Assembly: GCA_947088515.1 (NCBI GenBank) | Contig: CAMUHA010000036.1 | Location: 1-20,884 of the forward strand | Origin: an uncultured bacterium | GTDB lineage: Bacteria; Bacillota; Clostridia; Lachnospirales; Lachnospiraceae | Length of the DNA stretch: 20,884 nt | Reading direction: 5' to 3' | Shown here: piece after piece, positions 8,694 to 15,234 of the stretch | How the letters are laid out: the number at the start of each line of letters is the position of its first letter | How positions within the stretch are numbered: position 1 is the first letter of the stretch | The notes under the pieces: model-generated | Told to the model about the DNA's origin: nothing | What the model saw: the letters and a program-made list of their open reading frames with translations, nothing else | The model's database searches: none | Position numbers and translations under genes: made by a program

Positions 8694-8698
8694 CCTCC
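8694..8698 (-). promoter_or_regulatory. Ribosome binding site deciding the fliQ start
   Basis: GGAGG on the minus strand, 7 bases from the ATG at 8684-8686. It rules out the longer reading that would begin at 8731 and gives the protein its family-standard length of 89 residues. Confidence 0.75.
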
Positions 8699-8769
8699 AT
8701 ATACCACAGGCTCCCATCTATGATACTGCACAAATATAATAGGAAATATGAAAAAATATCATTTAATAT

Positions 8770-9633
8770 TTATTTAAATGTCTTAACCAACTCTACCACA
8801 ATTAAATTCCATCCATCTGCAAGAACAAACAACAAAATCTTAAACGGCATAGAAATTGTTGTAGGCGGCAACATCATCATCCCCATACTCATTAAAGTTG
8901 AGGCAATAACCATATCTATAACAATAAATGGAATATATATTACAAATCCAATAATAAACGCCTGTCTTAACTCACCAATAATAAAGCTTGGCACTAGCAC
9001 GCCAAGAGAAATTCCTTCCAGAGTACCATCCCACTCCTGACCTGAAATGTCAAGAAAAGTTCTTACATCTTCTGCCTGTGTCTGCCTATACATAAATTCC
9101 CTTAAAGGCTTAATACCAGCTTCCAAAAATTCTTCCTGCGAAATCTCTCCGGCCTCAAAGGGAACTATTGCTTCTTCATAAATCTCCACAATTGAAGGCT
9201 GCATAATGAAATATGTCAAAAACAAAGCTAACCCAATCAGCACCTGATTAGGCGGCGCCGTTTGGGTATTTAGTGCAGCTCTCGTAAAATGAAGAACAAT
9301 GATTGTCCTGGTAAACGACGTCAACATAATAATCAATATCGGCGCCAGTCCTATCATCGTCAGTGTCAGAAGAATCCGCAGATTCCCATTTAACTGTCCA
9401 TTTCCGCCATCAACAGTAACCGTTAAGTTATTTGCAATATTTATTTCTGACAATTCTTCCATGGACTCTGAACTGCCCGGTTCATTGATATTGGTTCTTT
9501 CCTCTCTATCTCTTGTAAGCTCCAAATCACCTGCTGCTCTTGCCTCTGATTGTGGAATAATACAGAATATGCCTACTAACATTAGCAGGCATATTATCTT
9601 AATTATCTTTTTTAGGGCAAAACTCTTTTTCAT
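8770..9633 (-). CDS. fliP: Flagellar export gate protein FliP with signal peptide
   Basis: FliP forms the pentameric core of the export pore. It has 287 residues. The N-terminus is a clear signal sequence: KK, a hydrophobic stretch (about 11-27), then a likely cleavage site around SEARAAG, as in other FliP proteins, which are made as precursors. A periplasmic-type segment follows, then the family core: TSFTRTIIVLHFTRAALNTQ, PPNQVLIGLALFLTYFIM, and near the C-terminus LRQAFIIGFVIYIPFIVIDM followed by MMMLPP. The ribosome binding site is a weak AAGGGA about 13 bases before the ATG. fliO ends 16 bases upstream. Confidence 0.97.
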   Translation of the reverse strand: MKKSFALKKIIKIICLLMLVGIFCIIPQSEARAAGDLELTRDREERTNINEPGSSESMEELSEINIANNLTVTVDGGNGQLNGNLRILLTLTMIGLAPILIIMLTSFTRTIIVLHFTRAALNTQTAPPNQVLIGLALFLTYFIMQPSIVEIYEEAIVPFEAGEISQEEFLEAGIKPLREFMYRQTQAEDVRTFLDISGQEWDGTLEGISLGVLVPSFIIGELRQAFIIGFVIYIPFIVIDMVIASTLMSMGMMMLPPTTISMPFKILLFVLADGWNLIVVELVKTFK

Positions 9634-9649
9634 ATTATGTCTTAATCCC

Positions 9650-10018
9650 TTAGCCTTTATCTTTTTCCTTCAATTTCTTTACCCTGTCTAAAATATCGGC
9701 AAAATCCATCGCCTGTCCCTGTGGATTTTCCTGAAGGTCAAGTTCATCTGCTGAAAGCTCCGAAAGCATATGCACTTCATCTTTCCCAATGGCAATCACC
9801 AAATACTTTTTACCTGTTCTTACAATCTGAACATATTTATTTGGCGCGACCCTGCAAGTTTCAATAATCTCAAGATTTCCAGAACTGATTCTTTCCCGCT
9901 GGTACTTTGCGACCCACCTGGTAACCAGATAGGTAATCAAAAGCACAAGTACAAAAAGAATCAGTACTGTGATAAACTGGAAATAATTATCCGCTCTTGA
10001 TGAAATTGCAAGGAGCAT
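9650..10018 (-). CDS. fliO: Flagellar export-gate assembly protein FliO (FliZ of Bacillus)
   Basis: FliO is a small membrane protein that helps assemble the FliP ring. It has 122 residues. A short N-terminal part is followed by one membrane helix (about 14-35, FQFITVLILFVLVLLITYLV) and a cytoplasmic domain with the characteristic LEIIETCRVAPNKYVQIVRTGKKYLVIAIGKD pattern cut here into LEIIETCRVAPNKYV and VRTGKKYLVIAIGKDEVHML. The C-terminal 30 residues are charged. I prefer the ATG at 10016-10018, one base after the cheY stop. A TTG at 10025-10027 would add three residues and overlap cheY by 8 bases; the upstream GAAGG fits neither perfectly. Position between cheY and fliP is the Bacillus order. 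Confidence 0.9.
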   Translation of the reverse strand: MLLAISSRADNYFQFITVLILFVLVLLITYLVTRWVAKYQRERISSGNLEIIETCRVAPNKYVQIVRTGKKYLVIAIGKDEVHMLSELSADELDLQENPQGQAMDFADILDRVKKLKEKDKG

Positions 10019-10019
10019 A

Positions 10020-10382
10020 TCAGCCAACTACCTTCTTTACAGCTTCCAGAACACGTTCAGGCTGGAATGGCTTAACAATAAAGTCCTTTGCTCCTCCTTG
10101 AATTGCCTCTATTACCATTGCCTGCTGTCCCATAGCAGAACACATTATGACCATAGCATTTGGGTCTGCACCCTTAATCTTCTTCAACGCCGCAATGCCG
10201 TCAACTTCTGGCATAGTAATATCCATAAGTACCAAATCGGGCTTTAATTCGCTGTATTTTTCAAAAGCCTTTGCGCCGTTTTCTGCCTCACCGACAACGT
10301 TATAGCCATTCTTTGTAAGAATGTCCTTAATCATCATACGCATAAATGCCGCATCATCAACAATTAAAATATTTTTTGCCAT
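10020..10382 (-). CDS. cheY: Chemotaxis response regulator CheY
   Basis: CheY is the diffusible messenger phosphorylated by CheA; it binds the switch proteins to bias rotation. It is a single receiver domain of 120 residues. Acidic pocket Asp9/Asp10 (LIVDDAAFMR), phospho-acceptor Asp54 (LVLMDITMPEVDG), Ser82 (IMCSAMGQQ) and Lys104 (FIVKPF) are all present. TAGGAGAG precedes the ATG. It follows fliY by 18 bases and precedes fliO, exactly as in Bacillus. There FliY, made by the neighbouring gene, dephosphorylates it. Confidence 0.97.
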   Translation of the reverse strand: MAKNILIVDDAAFMRMMIKDILTKNGYNVVGEAENGAKAFEKYSELKPDLVLMDITMPEVDGIAALKKIKGADPNAMVIMCSAMGQQAMVIEAIQGGAKDFIVKPFQPERVLEAVKKVVG

Positions 10383-10400
10383 TTTCTACTCTCCTACTTT

Positions 10401-11660
10401 TTACTTTATTATTTCTGTTACACGAACACTAAAGTTTTCTTCAATAACCACGACTTCACCCTTTGCAACAAGCTTACCATTTACAAGCACATCTATAGGC
10501 TCACCAGCAATCTTATCCAATTCTATAATAGTTCCTGGTGTAAAGTCCAGTATTTCTGATATAGATTTTTTTGTTCTACCAAGTTCAACGGTAATGTCCA
10601 AGGGTACATCTTTGATAAGGCCAATATTTTCCTGTCCTGTCATGGCACTCATGTCATTGTTGAAGCTCTGGAACTGTACAGGCTGTATATTCATATTCTG
10701 CATGTTCATCTGCGGCATTCCCATGTTCATCATGGGCATTCCCATAGCTCCGTTCATCCCCATCATAGGCATACCCATTTGCGGCATATTTTGCATACCG
10801 TTCATCTGCATGCCCATATCCATCTGTGGTGTCCCCATTCCCATGTTCATATTCATCTGACCCATGTTAGGCGTTCCCACAGACATATCTGCCGCCGGGG
10901 GCGTATAAGGCGCCGGCGCCGGCTCAGGCGCCGCCGGACTTGCTGATTCTTCCGGCATCTGGGTGGACATAAATGTATCATAAAGCGTTCCGGCAAAATC
11001 TACAGGATACAACTGCATGATTGTTGAATCAATCAAATCGTCTACCTGCATTCTGAATGAAATCTTTACAAATGTGCCATCCAGAAAACCTGCAATCTCC
11101 CCGCCATTTTTGAAGTCATTTAAATCCATCAAAGTGGCCTCTGGGGGGCTGATATCTATCATCTTTCCAAGCATTGTGGACATTGAGGTAGCCGCTGAAC
11201 CCATCATTTGGTTCATCGCCTCTGAAATTGCACTTAAGTGCAATTCACCTAACTCTCCCTCCGTATTGCTTCCGTCTCCTCCCATCATCAAGTCTGTAAT
11301 AACCTTAACATCATGTTCCTTTAAAATCATGATATTAGAGCCATCCAGTCCCGCCGTATAATGTATTTGGATAAAAACGCAGGGACGTTCATAATCTGCC
11401 ACCACTGTATTCCAATTTGCCATTGTCACCACAGGCGTTGTAATATTTACTTTCCTGTTTAGCAATGAATACAGGGTAGTTGCAGAAGACCCCATACTAA
11501 TATTAGCGATTTCACCAACTGCATCTCTTTCATCCGGTGTAAGCAGACTCTCATCTACTGATTCACCGCCGTCTGAAGCAGACGGCTGTTCTGCATTGTC
11601 AGACAAATCCATGCCTGTAAGCAATGCATTTATTTCATCCTGCGATAGCATCTCATCCAT
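10401..11660 (-). CDS. fliY: Flagellar switch protein FliY (CheC-like phosphatase plus FliN domain)
   Basis: FliY is the Gram-positive form of FliN, a rotor C-ring protein that also dephosphorylates CheY-P. It has 419 residues. An N-terminal CheY-binding peptide reads MLSQDEINALLTGMD. A CheC/FliM-like domain (about 35-235) has both phosphatase motifs of type [DS]xxxExxN: DAVGEIAN (Asp46, Glu50, Asn53) and SAISEAMN (Ser143, Glu147, Asn150). A Pro/Ala-rich stretch (238-257) leads into an unusual methionine-rich linker (266-323). The FliN/SpoA domain (about 350-419) includes LDITVELGRTKKSISEIL, LDKIAGEPIDVLVNG and VRVTEI. GGAGGAG lies ahead of the ATG, 3 bases after the fliM stop. Confidence 0.97.
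   Translation of the reverse strand: MDEMLSQDEINALLTGMDLSDNAEQPSASDGGESVDESLLTPDERDAVGEIANISMGSSATTLYSLLNRKVNITTPVVTMANWNTVVADYERPCVFIQIHYTAGLDGSNIMILKEHDVKVITDLMMGGDGSNTEGELGELHLSAISEAMNQMMGSAATSMSTMLGKMIDISPPEATLMDLNDFKNGGEIAGFLDGTFVKISFRMQVDDLIDSTIMQLYPVDFAGTLYDTFMSTQMPEESASPAAPEPAPAPYTPPAADMSVGTPNMGQMNMNMGMGTPQMDMGMQMNGMQNMPQMGMPMMGMNGAMGMPMMNMGMPQMNMQNMNIQPVQFQSFNNDMSAMTGQENIGLIKDVPLDITVELGRTKKSISEILDFTPGTIIELDKIAGEPIDVLVNGKLVAKGEVVVIEENFSVRVTEIIK
10692..10865 (-). repeat. Methionine-rich low-complexity repeat coding the FliY linker
   Basis: This stretch encodes residues 266-323 of FliY. Twenty-five of 58 residues are Met, mostly spaced every second or third position among Gly, Asn, Gln and Pro (units like MGMP, MNMG, PQMG, MQNM). 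The DNA is correspondingly repetitive, with recurring 'cccat' and 'ttcat' on the plus strand. It joins the CheC-like and FliN domains. Imperfect units make length change by slippage plausible (inference). Confidence 0.85.
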
Positions 11661-11663
11661 GTG

Positions 11664-12644
11664 TTACTCCTCCTCTCTGATTACTGATGTTATCCGTACT
11701 GCATATTTATCCTTGCTGGAACCTGGGAGCGCAGTAAATTTTCTGATATTTCCTACATATATGTTCATATCCATATCTACTTTACTATCCAGTCGTATGA
11801 TATCGCCAACCTGCAAATTTAAGAAATCATTTACAGATACCTGACTCCTTCCAAGGACTGCCTTTATCGGTACATCTAATCTTTTTATGAGCGTTTCTAT
11901 ATGCTCTTCGTAATCAACCTTATTATCTTTCTCCAGCGTTGAGTACCAGTATTTGGTATTCAGCTTATCCATTACATCTTCCAGTGTAAAGAACGGAAGA
12001 CATATATTCATAAGCCCCTCCACATCGCCGACTTTAACATTCATGGAAACAATAGCTATCATGTCATTCGGTGCAATCACCTGTGCAAACTGAGCATTCG
12101 TTTCTATTCTATCCAACATGGGTTCAATTTCAATAACATTCTTCCATGGGTCATGTAAAAGCTGCATACAAACTACCATCAGTTTTTGCAGAATAATCAT
12201 TTCAATTTCAGAAAAGTCCCTGCTTTTTTCAAGTGGAAGCCCCTGCCCTCCAAGCATCCTGTCAATCATGGCAAACCCAAGATTTGAAGACATTTCTATA
12301 ATAATATTCCCATTTAAAGGACTAAAATCCACAATTCCAAGTATTACAGGATTAGAAAGTGCATTGGAAAATTCTGAGAAAGTAACTGTTTCAGAACTTG
12401 CCACTGATACCTGTACATTCTTTCGCAGATATACCGGAAGATTTGTGGAAATCAGTCTTCCATAATGTTCAAATAACATTTCAAGGGTTCTTAAGTGTTC
12501 TTTTGAAAACTTTGCAGGTCGTTTAAAATCATAGTCCTTAACCTGCTTTTCCCCCTTATCCTGCATATCATCCACATCCAGCTCACCATTGCTTAAGGCG
12601 GCAAGCAAATTATCTATCTCACTTTGAGATAACACCTCACCCAC
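11664..12644 (-). CDS. fliM: Flagellar motor switch protein FliM (GTG start)
   Basis: FliM forms the middle of the rotor C-ring, binds CheY-P and sets rotation direction. It has 326 residues. The N-terminal CheY-binding peptide is VLSQSEIDNLLAALSNGE. The FliM middle domain (about 45-235) includes YDFKRPAKFSKEHLRTLEMLFEHYGR at 39-64 (conserved parts KRPAKFSKEHLRTLEML), LGGQGLP and WKNVIEIEPMLDRIETNAQF. The C-terminal SpoA/FliN-like domain runs from about 250 and includes LKRLDVPIKA-like IKRLDVPIKAVLGRSQVSV. The start is a GTG (12642-12644) with AGGAGG 10 bases upstream; no nearby in-frame ATG exists. The gene ends 3 bases before fliY. Confidence 0.97.
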   Translation of the reverse strand: MGEVLSQSEIDNLLAALSNGELDVDDMQDKGEKQVKDYDFKRPAKFSKEHLRTLEMLFEHYGRLISTNLPVYLRKNVQVSVASSETVTFSEFSNALSNPVILGIVDFSPLNGNIIIEMSSNLGFAMIDRMLGGQGLPLEKSRDFSEIEMIILQKLMVVCMQLLHDPWKNVIEIEPMLDRIETNAQFAQVIAPNDMIAIVSMNVKVGDVEGLMNICLPFFTLEDVMDKLNTKYWYSTLEKDNKVDYEEHIETLIKRLDVPIKAVLGRSQVSVNDFLNLQVGDIIRLDSKVDMDMNIYVGNIRKFTALPGSSKDKYAVRITSVIREEE

Positions 12645-12654
12645 GACTTTCCCA

Positions 12655-12660
12655 CCTCCT
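12655..12660 (-). promoter_or_regulatory. Ribosome binding site for the fliM GTG start
   Basis: AGGAGG on the minus strand, 10 bases from the GTG at 12642-12644. It supports GTG as the real start, placing the conserved LSQSEIDNLL peptide at residues 5-14 as in other FliM proteins. Confidence 0.7.
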
Positions 12661-12695
12661 TCATTTCTGCCGCAGTTTGATTAAAACTACCGCTT

Positions 12696-13220
12696 CTACT
12701 GATAAATGGCGCTGCTTAGTGTTACATCAAAGATAAAATCTGAACCATAAAGCTGTTGGACGCTATTTAATATCGCCTCTTTTACCATATCCGGGTTGCC
12801 TTTAGCCTCTTCTGCTGTATATTGTCCTACTGCATCATTAATCTTTCCTCTGATTAAATCCTCTCTGCCTGAAAGGTCTCCCTCTCCCTGAGCTTTATAC
12901 TCCTCATGCTTGGTGTTCATAGACAAAACTACTGTAAGTACGCCAAAATGGTCCTTATCATCTGTTTCAGCCCTCTTCATGGGTATTGTAAGATCTTTAA
13001 TTGTATAAGTAGCTGTGTCCTCTAAAGGAACCGCTGCCGCAGGAGACATTGGGTCTCCCCATCCCCCCTGTATCTCAAGGTTAATTGCCGACGCTACATC
13101 TGTAACCAGCGATGCTGTCTTTTTGTTTGTGCTGACTACACTGAACATCATAATAGATGTAAGTACGATATTCACTACCAGCAATGCTAAAATAATTATT
13201 GAAATCAGGTTCCTTTTCAT
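12696..13220 (-). CDS. fliL: Flagellar basal body-associated protein FliL
   Basis: FliL is a single-pass membrane protein that forms rings around the stator units and supports torque. It has 174 residues: a short basic N-terminus (MKRN), one membrane helix (about 5-29, LISIIILALLVVNIVLTSIM) and an extracytoplasmic domain. That domain includes YTIKDLTIPMK, HFGVLTVVLSMNTKHEEYK, REDLIRGKINDAVGQYTAEE and the C-terminal EAILNSVQQLYGSDFIFDV, which match the family's fold of a beta-sheet with C-terminal helix. AAAGG lies about 12 bases before the ATG. Its place between motB and fliM fits its role at the stator. Overall sequence is divergent, so the call rests on architecture and position together. 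Confidence 0.9.
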   Translation of the reverse strand: MKRNLISIIILALLVVNIVLTSIMMFSVVSTNKKTASLVTDVASAINLEIQGGWGDPMSPAAAVPLEDTATYTIKDLTIPMKRAETDDKDHFGVLTVVLSMNTKHEEYKAQGEGDLSGREDLIRGKINDAVGQYTAEEAKGNPDMVKEAILNSVQQLYGSDFIFDVTLSSAIYQ

Positions 13221-13242
13221 ATTTTTTACAACCTTTCTCCCT

Positions 13243-14049
13243 TTAATATGAGCTTAATGAATTATATATTTTTATTTCAACACGTCTGTTTTTGGCTCTT
13301 CCTTCCTCTGTGGAGTTATCCGCTATTGGAATGTATTCGCCTCTCCCCGCGTGTTTAATTCTTCCTGCATCAAGCGTAGTATTTTCCATTAGATAATAAA
13401 AGACTGCAAGGGCACGCCCACTGCTTAATTCATCATTATTGGAATACTTAGCCCCAGACATGGGCACATTATCTGTATGCCCTTCTATTTCAATAATTCC
13501 CTGTCCAAATCTCTGGAGAATGATCCCCAATTGTCCCATTAAGGGCAGCGCATCCTCTTTGATATCCACTTTCCCTGAATCAAATAAAAGGGCGCCATTT
13601 AAGGTAAGCTGCACATACTGGGCAGTAAATTCTATATCCACTTCTTTTTCTAAATTTTTTTCTTCAAGAACTTCTTCTATCCTCTCAGCCATTTCTTCTG
13701 ATTCTTTCAGCTTGGCCTCTTCAATTACCTCTGTGGCTGTCTCCAGCTTTTCCGGCATCATAGAGCCTTCCGCATCCCGGCCTGTACTGTTAATATATTC
13801 ATCCAGCTCATTTAGCTGGCTGACGCCATTACTAATAAGCACCCCATCTCCAATAGCTGAAGCTCCTGCTGTAAAAACGCTGAATGTCTGGCTGAACGAT
13901 GCTGCCAGAAGTTCAAATTTTTGTGCATCCATAGTTGACATGGAGAACAACATAACAAAAAAGCAAAGGAGGAGATTCATAAGGTCGGAAAAAGTATTCA
14001 TCCATGCCGGCGAACCTTTCGGTGGGTCATCCTGCTTCCTCTTAGCCAT
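13243..14049 (-). CDS. motB: Stator protein MotB (sodium-type features)
   Basis: MotB anchors the stator to peptidoglycan and carries the ion-binding aspartate. It has 268 residues. After a basic start, WMNTFSDLMNLLLCFFVMLF holds the single membrane helix with Asp22 as the ion-binding residue. The next part (SMSTMDAQKFELLAASF) is the plug/linker region. A charged, helical, Glu-rich segment (about 95-140) leads to an OmpA-like domain with IEGHTDNVPMSGAKYSNNDELSSGRALAV and GRGEYIPIADNSTEEGRAKNRRVEIKI as the peptidoglycan-binding parts (IEGHTDNVP; AKNRRVEIKI). The helix reads more like PomB/MotS than proton-type MotB. The ATG overlaps the motA end by 8 bases, with GGAGGTGAG upstream inside motA. 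Confidence 0.96.
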   Translation of the reverse strand: MAKRKQDDPPKGSPAWMNTFSDLMNLLLCFFVMLFSMSTMDAQKFELLAASFSQTFSVFTAGASAIGDGVLISNGVSQLNELDEYINSTGRDAEGSMMPEKLETATEVIEEAKLKESEEMAERIEEVLEEKNLEKEVDIEFTAQYVQLTLNGALLFDSGKVDIKEDALPLMGQLGIILQRFGQGIIEIEGHTDNVPMSGAKYSNNDELSSGRALAVFYYLMENTTLDAGRIKHAGRGEYIPIADNSTEEGRAKNRRVEIKIYNSLSSY

Positions 14050-14836
14050 CTAACTCACCTCCGGCATCCGAATTTGCCCTATCACCAGGTGATAAGAAAG
14101 ATTTCAGTTTTTCTTCTATTACACGCGGATTTTCCCCTGCCTGAATAGATAAAAGTCCTTCAATCATAATTTCTTTAATCATAATCTCTTTTGCGTTGTT
14201 TGCCTTAAGCTTACCGGAAACAGGTCCGCAAATCCAGTTTGCAAGTACGGAACCATATAATGTTGTTATCAGCGCAACCGCCATAGATGGTCCAATCGTA
14301 GCCGGATTATCCATTTCATATAACATATTTACAAGTCCCACCAGCGTACCAATCATACCCCAGGCAGGTCCCATTGAACCCAAATCTTCCCAAAAGGAAA
14401 TTTTATTTTTATGCCTCTCTTCAGTACTTACCAGTTCTGTCTCCATAATCCCACGAACAAGTTCAGGATCTGTACCATCTACAATAAGCAAGATTCCCTT
14501 TTTCATAAATTCATCATCCAAATCTCCCGCCGCTTCTTCCAGAGAAAGCAAACCTTCCTTTCGGGCAACATTGGACAGATCAATTATTTTTTGTATCATG
14601 GCCTTAACATCCATTGCAGGTGACTTAAATATCAATGTAAAGCTTTTAAGACCGCCTATGTACTCATCCAATGACTTGGATGCAAGAACTGCAAAGAATG
14701 AACCACCAAAGGTGATAACTGCAGAGGGCACATCAACATAGCGCGAAAATATGTTTTCAATACCTGCCGCATCTATGATACCATATACCAACATTGCAAA
14801 ACAAAGCACTATCCCCAACAATGACGCTATATCCAT
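14042..14836 (-). CDS. motA: Stator protein MotA (PomA/MotP-like)
   Basis: MotA surrounds MotB in the ion-driven stator and pushes on FliG. It has 264 residues with four membrane helices (about 3-24, 33-52, 153-173 and 184-205). The large cytoplasmic loop between the second and third helices contains the conserved EEAAGDLDDEFMKKGILLIVDG and TEERHKNKISFWEDLGS. Conserved prolines lie in GSMGPAWGMIGTLVGLV and NPATIGPSMAVALITTLYGS. The start (MDIASLLGI) and helix 3-4 region resemble sodium-type PomA/MotP. AGAGGTGAG lies before the ATG, and motB starts inside its last codons, so the two are translated together. Confidence 0.96.
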   Translation of the reverse strand: MDIASLLGIVLCFAMLVYGIIDAAGIENIFSRYVDVPSAVITFGGSFFAVLASKSLDEYIGGLKSFTLIFKSPAMDVKAMIQKIIDLSNVARKEGLLSLEEAAGDLDDEFMKKGILLIVDGTDPELVRGIMETELVSTEERHKNKISFWEDLGSMGPAWGMIGTLVGLVNMLYEMDNPATIGPSMAVALITTLYGSVLANWICGPVSGKLKANNAKEIMIKEIMIEGLLSIQAGENPRVIEEKLKSFLSPGDRANSDAGGELDG

Positions 14837-14856
14837 TATCTCTCACCTCTTTTGCG

Positions 14857-15042
14857 TCAACCCGCAAAAATATCCTTTCTATACGATTTTACAAGATTTT
14901 TCACGTCTTGTCTACTTTCTTTTACAATTATTTTTCTTCCTGTGGTAAATGCAATTACCGTATCAGGCGTTTCCTCCACAAGTTCCATCAAATCCGGATT
15001 AATTAATACTTTACTGCCATTAATCTTCGTTACTTCAATCAT
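14857..15042 (-). CDS. flbD: FlbD/SwrD family flagellar protein
   Basis: A small soluble protein of 61 residues, starting MIEVTKINGSKVLINPDLME. The family pattern is a beta-rich core: I-V-T-K-x-N-G, followed by LINPDLMELVEETPDTVIAF, then TTGRKIIVKES and a C-terminal helix. In B. subtilis the homologue SwrD (YlzI) lies between flgE and fliL and is reported to raise the power of the motor, supporting swarming. Here it sits 20 bases before motA, which fits a stator-linked job (inference). Upstream GAAGTG is a modest ribosome binding site. The molecular activity of the family is not established. Confidence 0.9.
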   Translation of the reverse strand: MIEVTKINGSKVLINPDLMELVEETPDTVIAFTTGRKIIVKESRQDVKNLVKSYRKDIFAG

Positions 15043-15142
15043 ATCATATCACTTCTTTCCCTCTATTGCCACTGTAATTTTTTTCATAATAAGCAGCTTT
15101 TTCTCAAAACCTACACTGCAACCAATTCATTCCCCAAAATCA

Positions 15143-15172
15143 GAGGGAACCAGCTTTCTGCCAGGTCCCCTC
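15143..15172 (-). terminator. Hairpin between flgE and flbD, possible attenuator
   Basis: In the longest gap (15043-15234, 192 bases) the minus-strand transcript can form a 9-base-pair stem, GAGGGGACC with GGTTCCCTC (one G-U pair) around a 12-base loop. It is followed by TGATTTTGG, a poor U-tract. This may be a weak terminator or a stop to 3' decay protecting the flgE message. An AGGAGG-like sequence lies partly in the 5' arm, with no ATG, GTG or TTG at a suitable distance behind it. The rest of the gap is AT-rich with nothing I recognise. Confidence 0.35.
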
Positions 15173-15234
15173 CTTTTAATGTATCTATATCTGACTATAA
15201 TATATCACATATCTACTGGCTAAATCTTAAAATT

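Noticed and set aside
8687..8769. Gap between fliP and fliQ checked for a promoter or small gene
   Set aside because: AT-rich with no convincing -35/-10 pair and no supported open frame; only the fliQ ribosome binding site stands out.
9694..9701. GCCGATAT on the minus strand inside fliO, like the -10 of a flagellar sigma-D/sigma-28 promoter (a second copy near 9343 in fliP)
   Set aside because: No TAAA-type -35 lies about 15 bases upstream in either case, and both are explained by codons for conserved residues.
14196..14741. 181-codon open frame on the plus strand opposite motA
   Set aside because: Exact antisense of a well-conserved gene, no ribosome binding site, low-complexity Ser/Pro/Ile translation. 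The same holds for the other plus-strand frames, such as 13439-14053 and 10321-10860.
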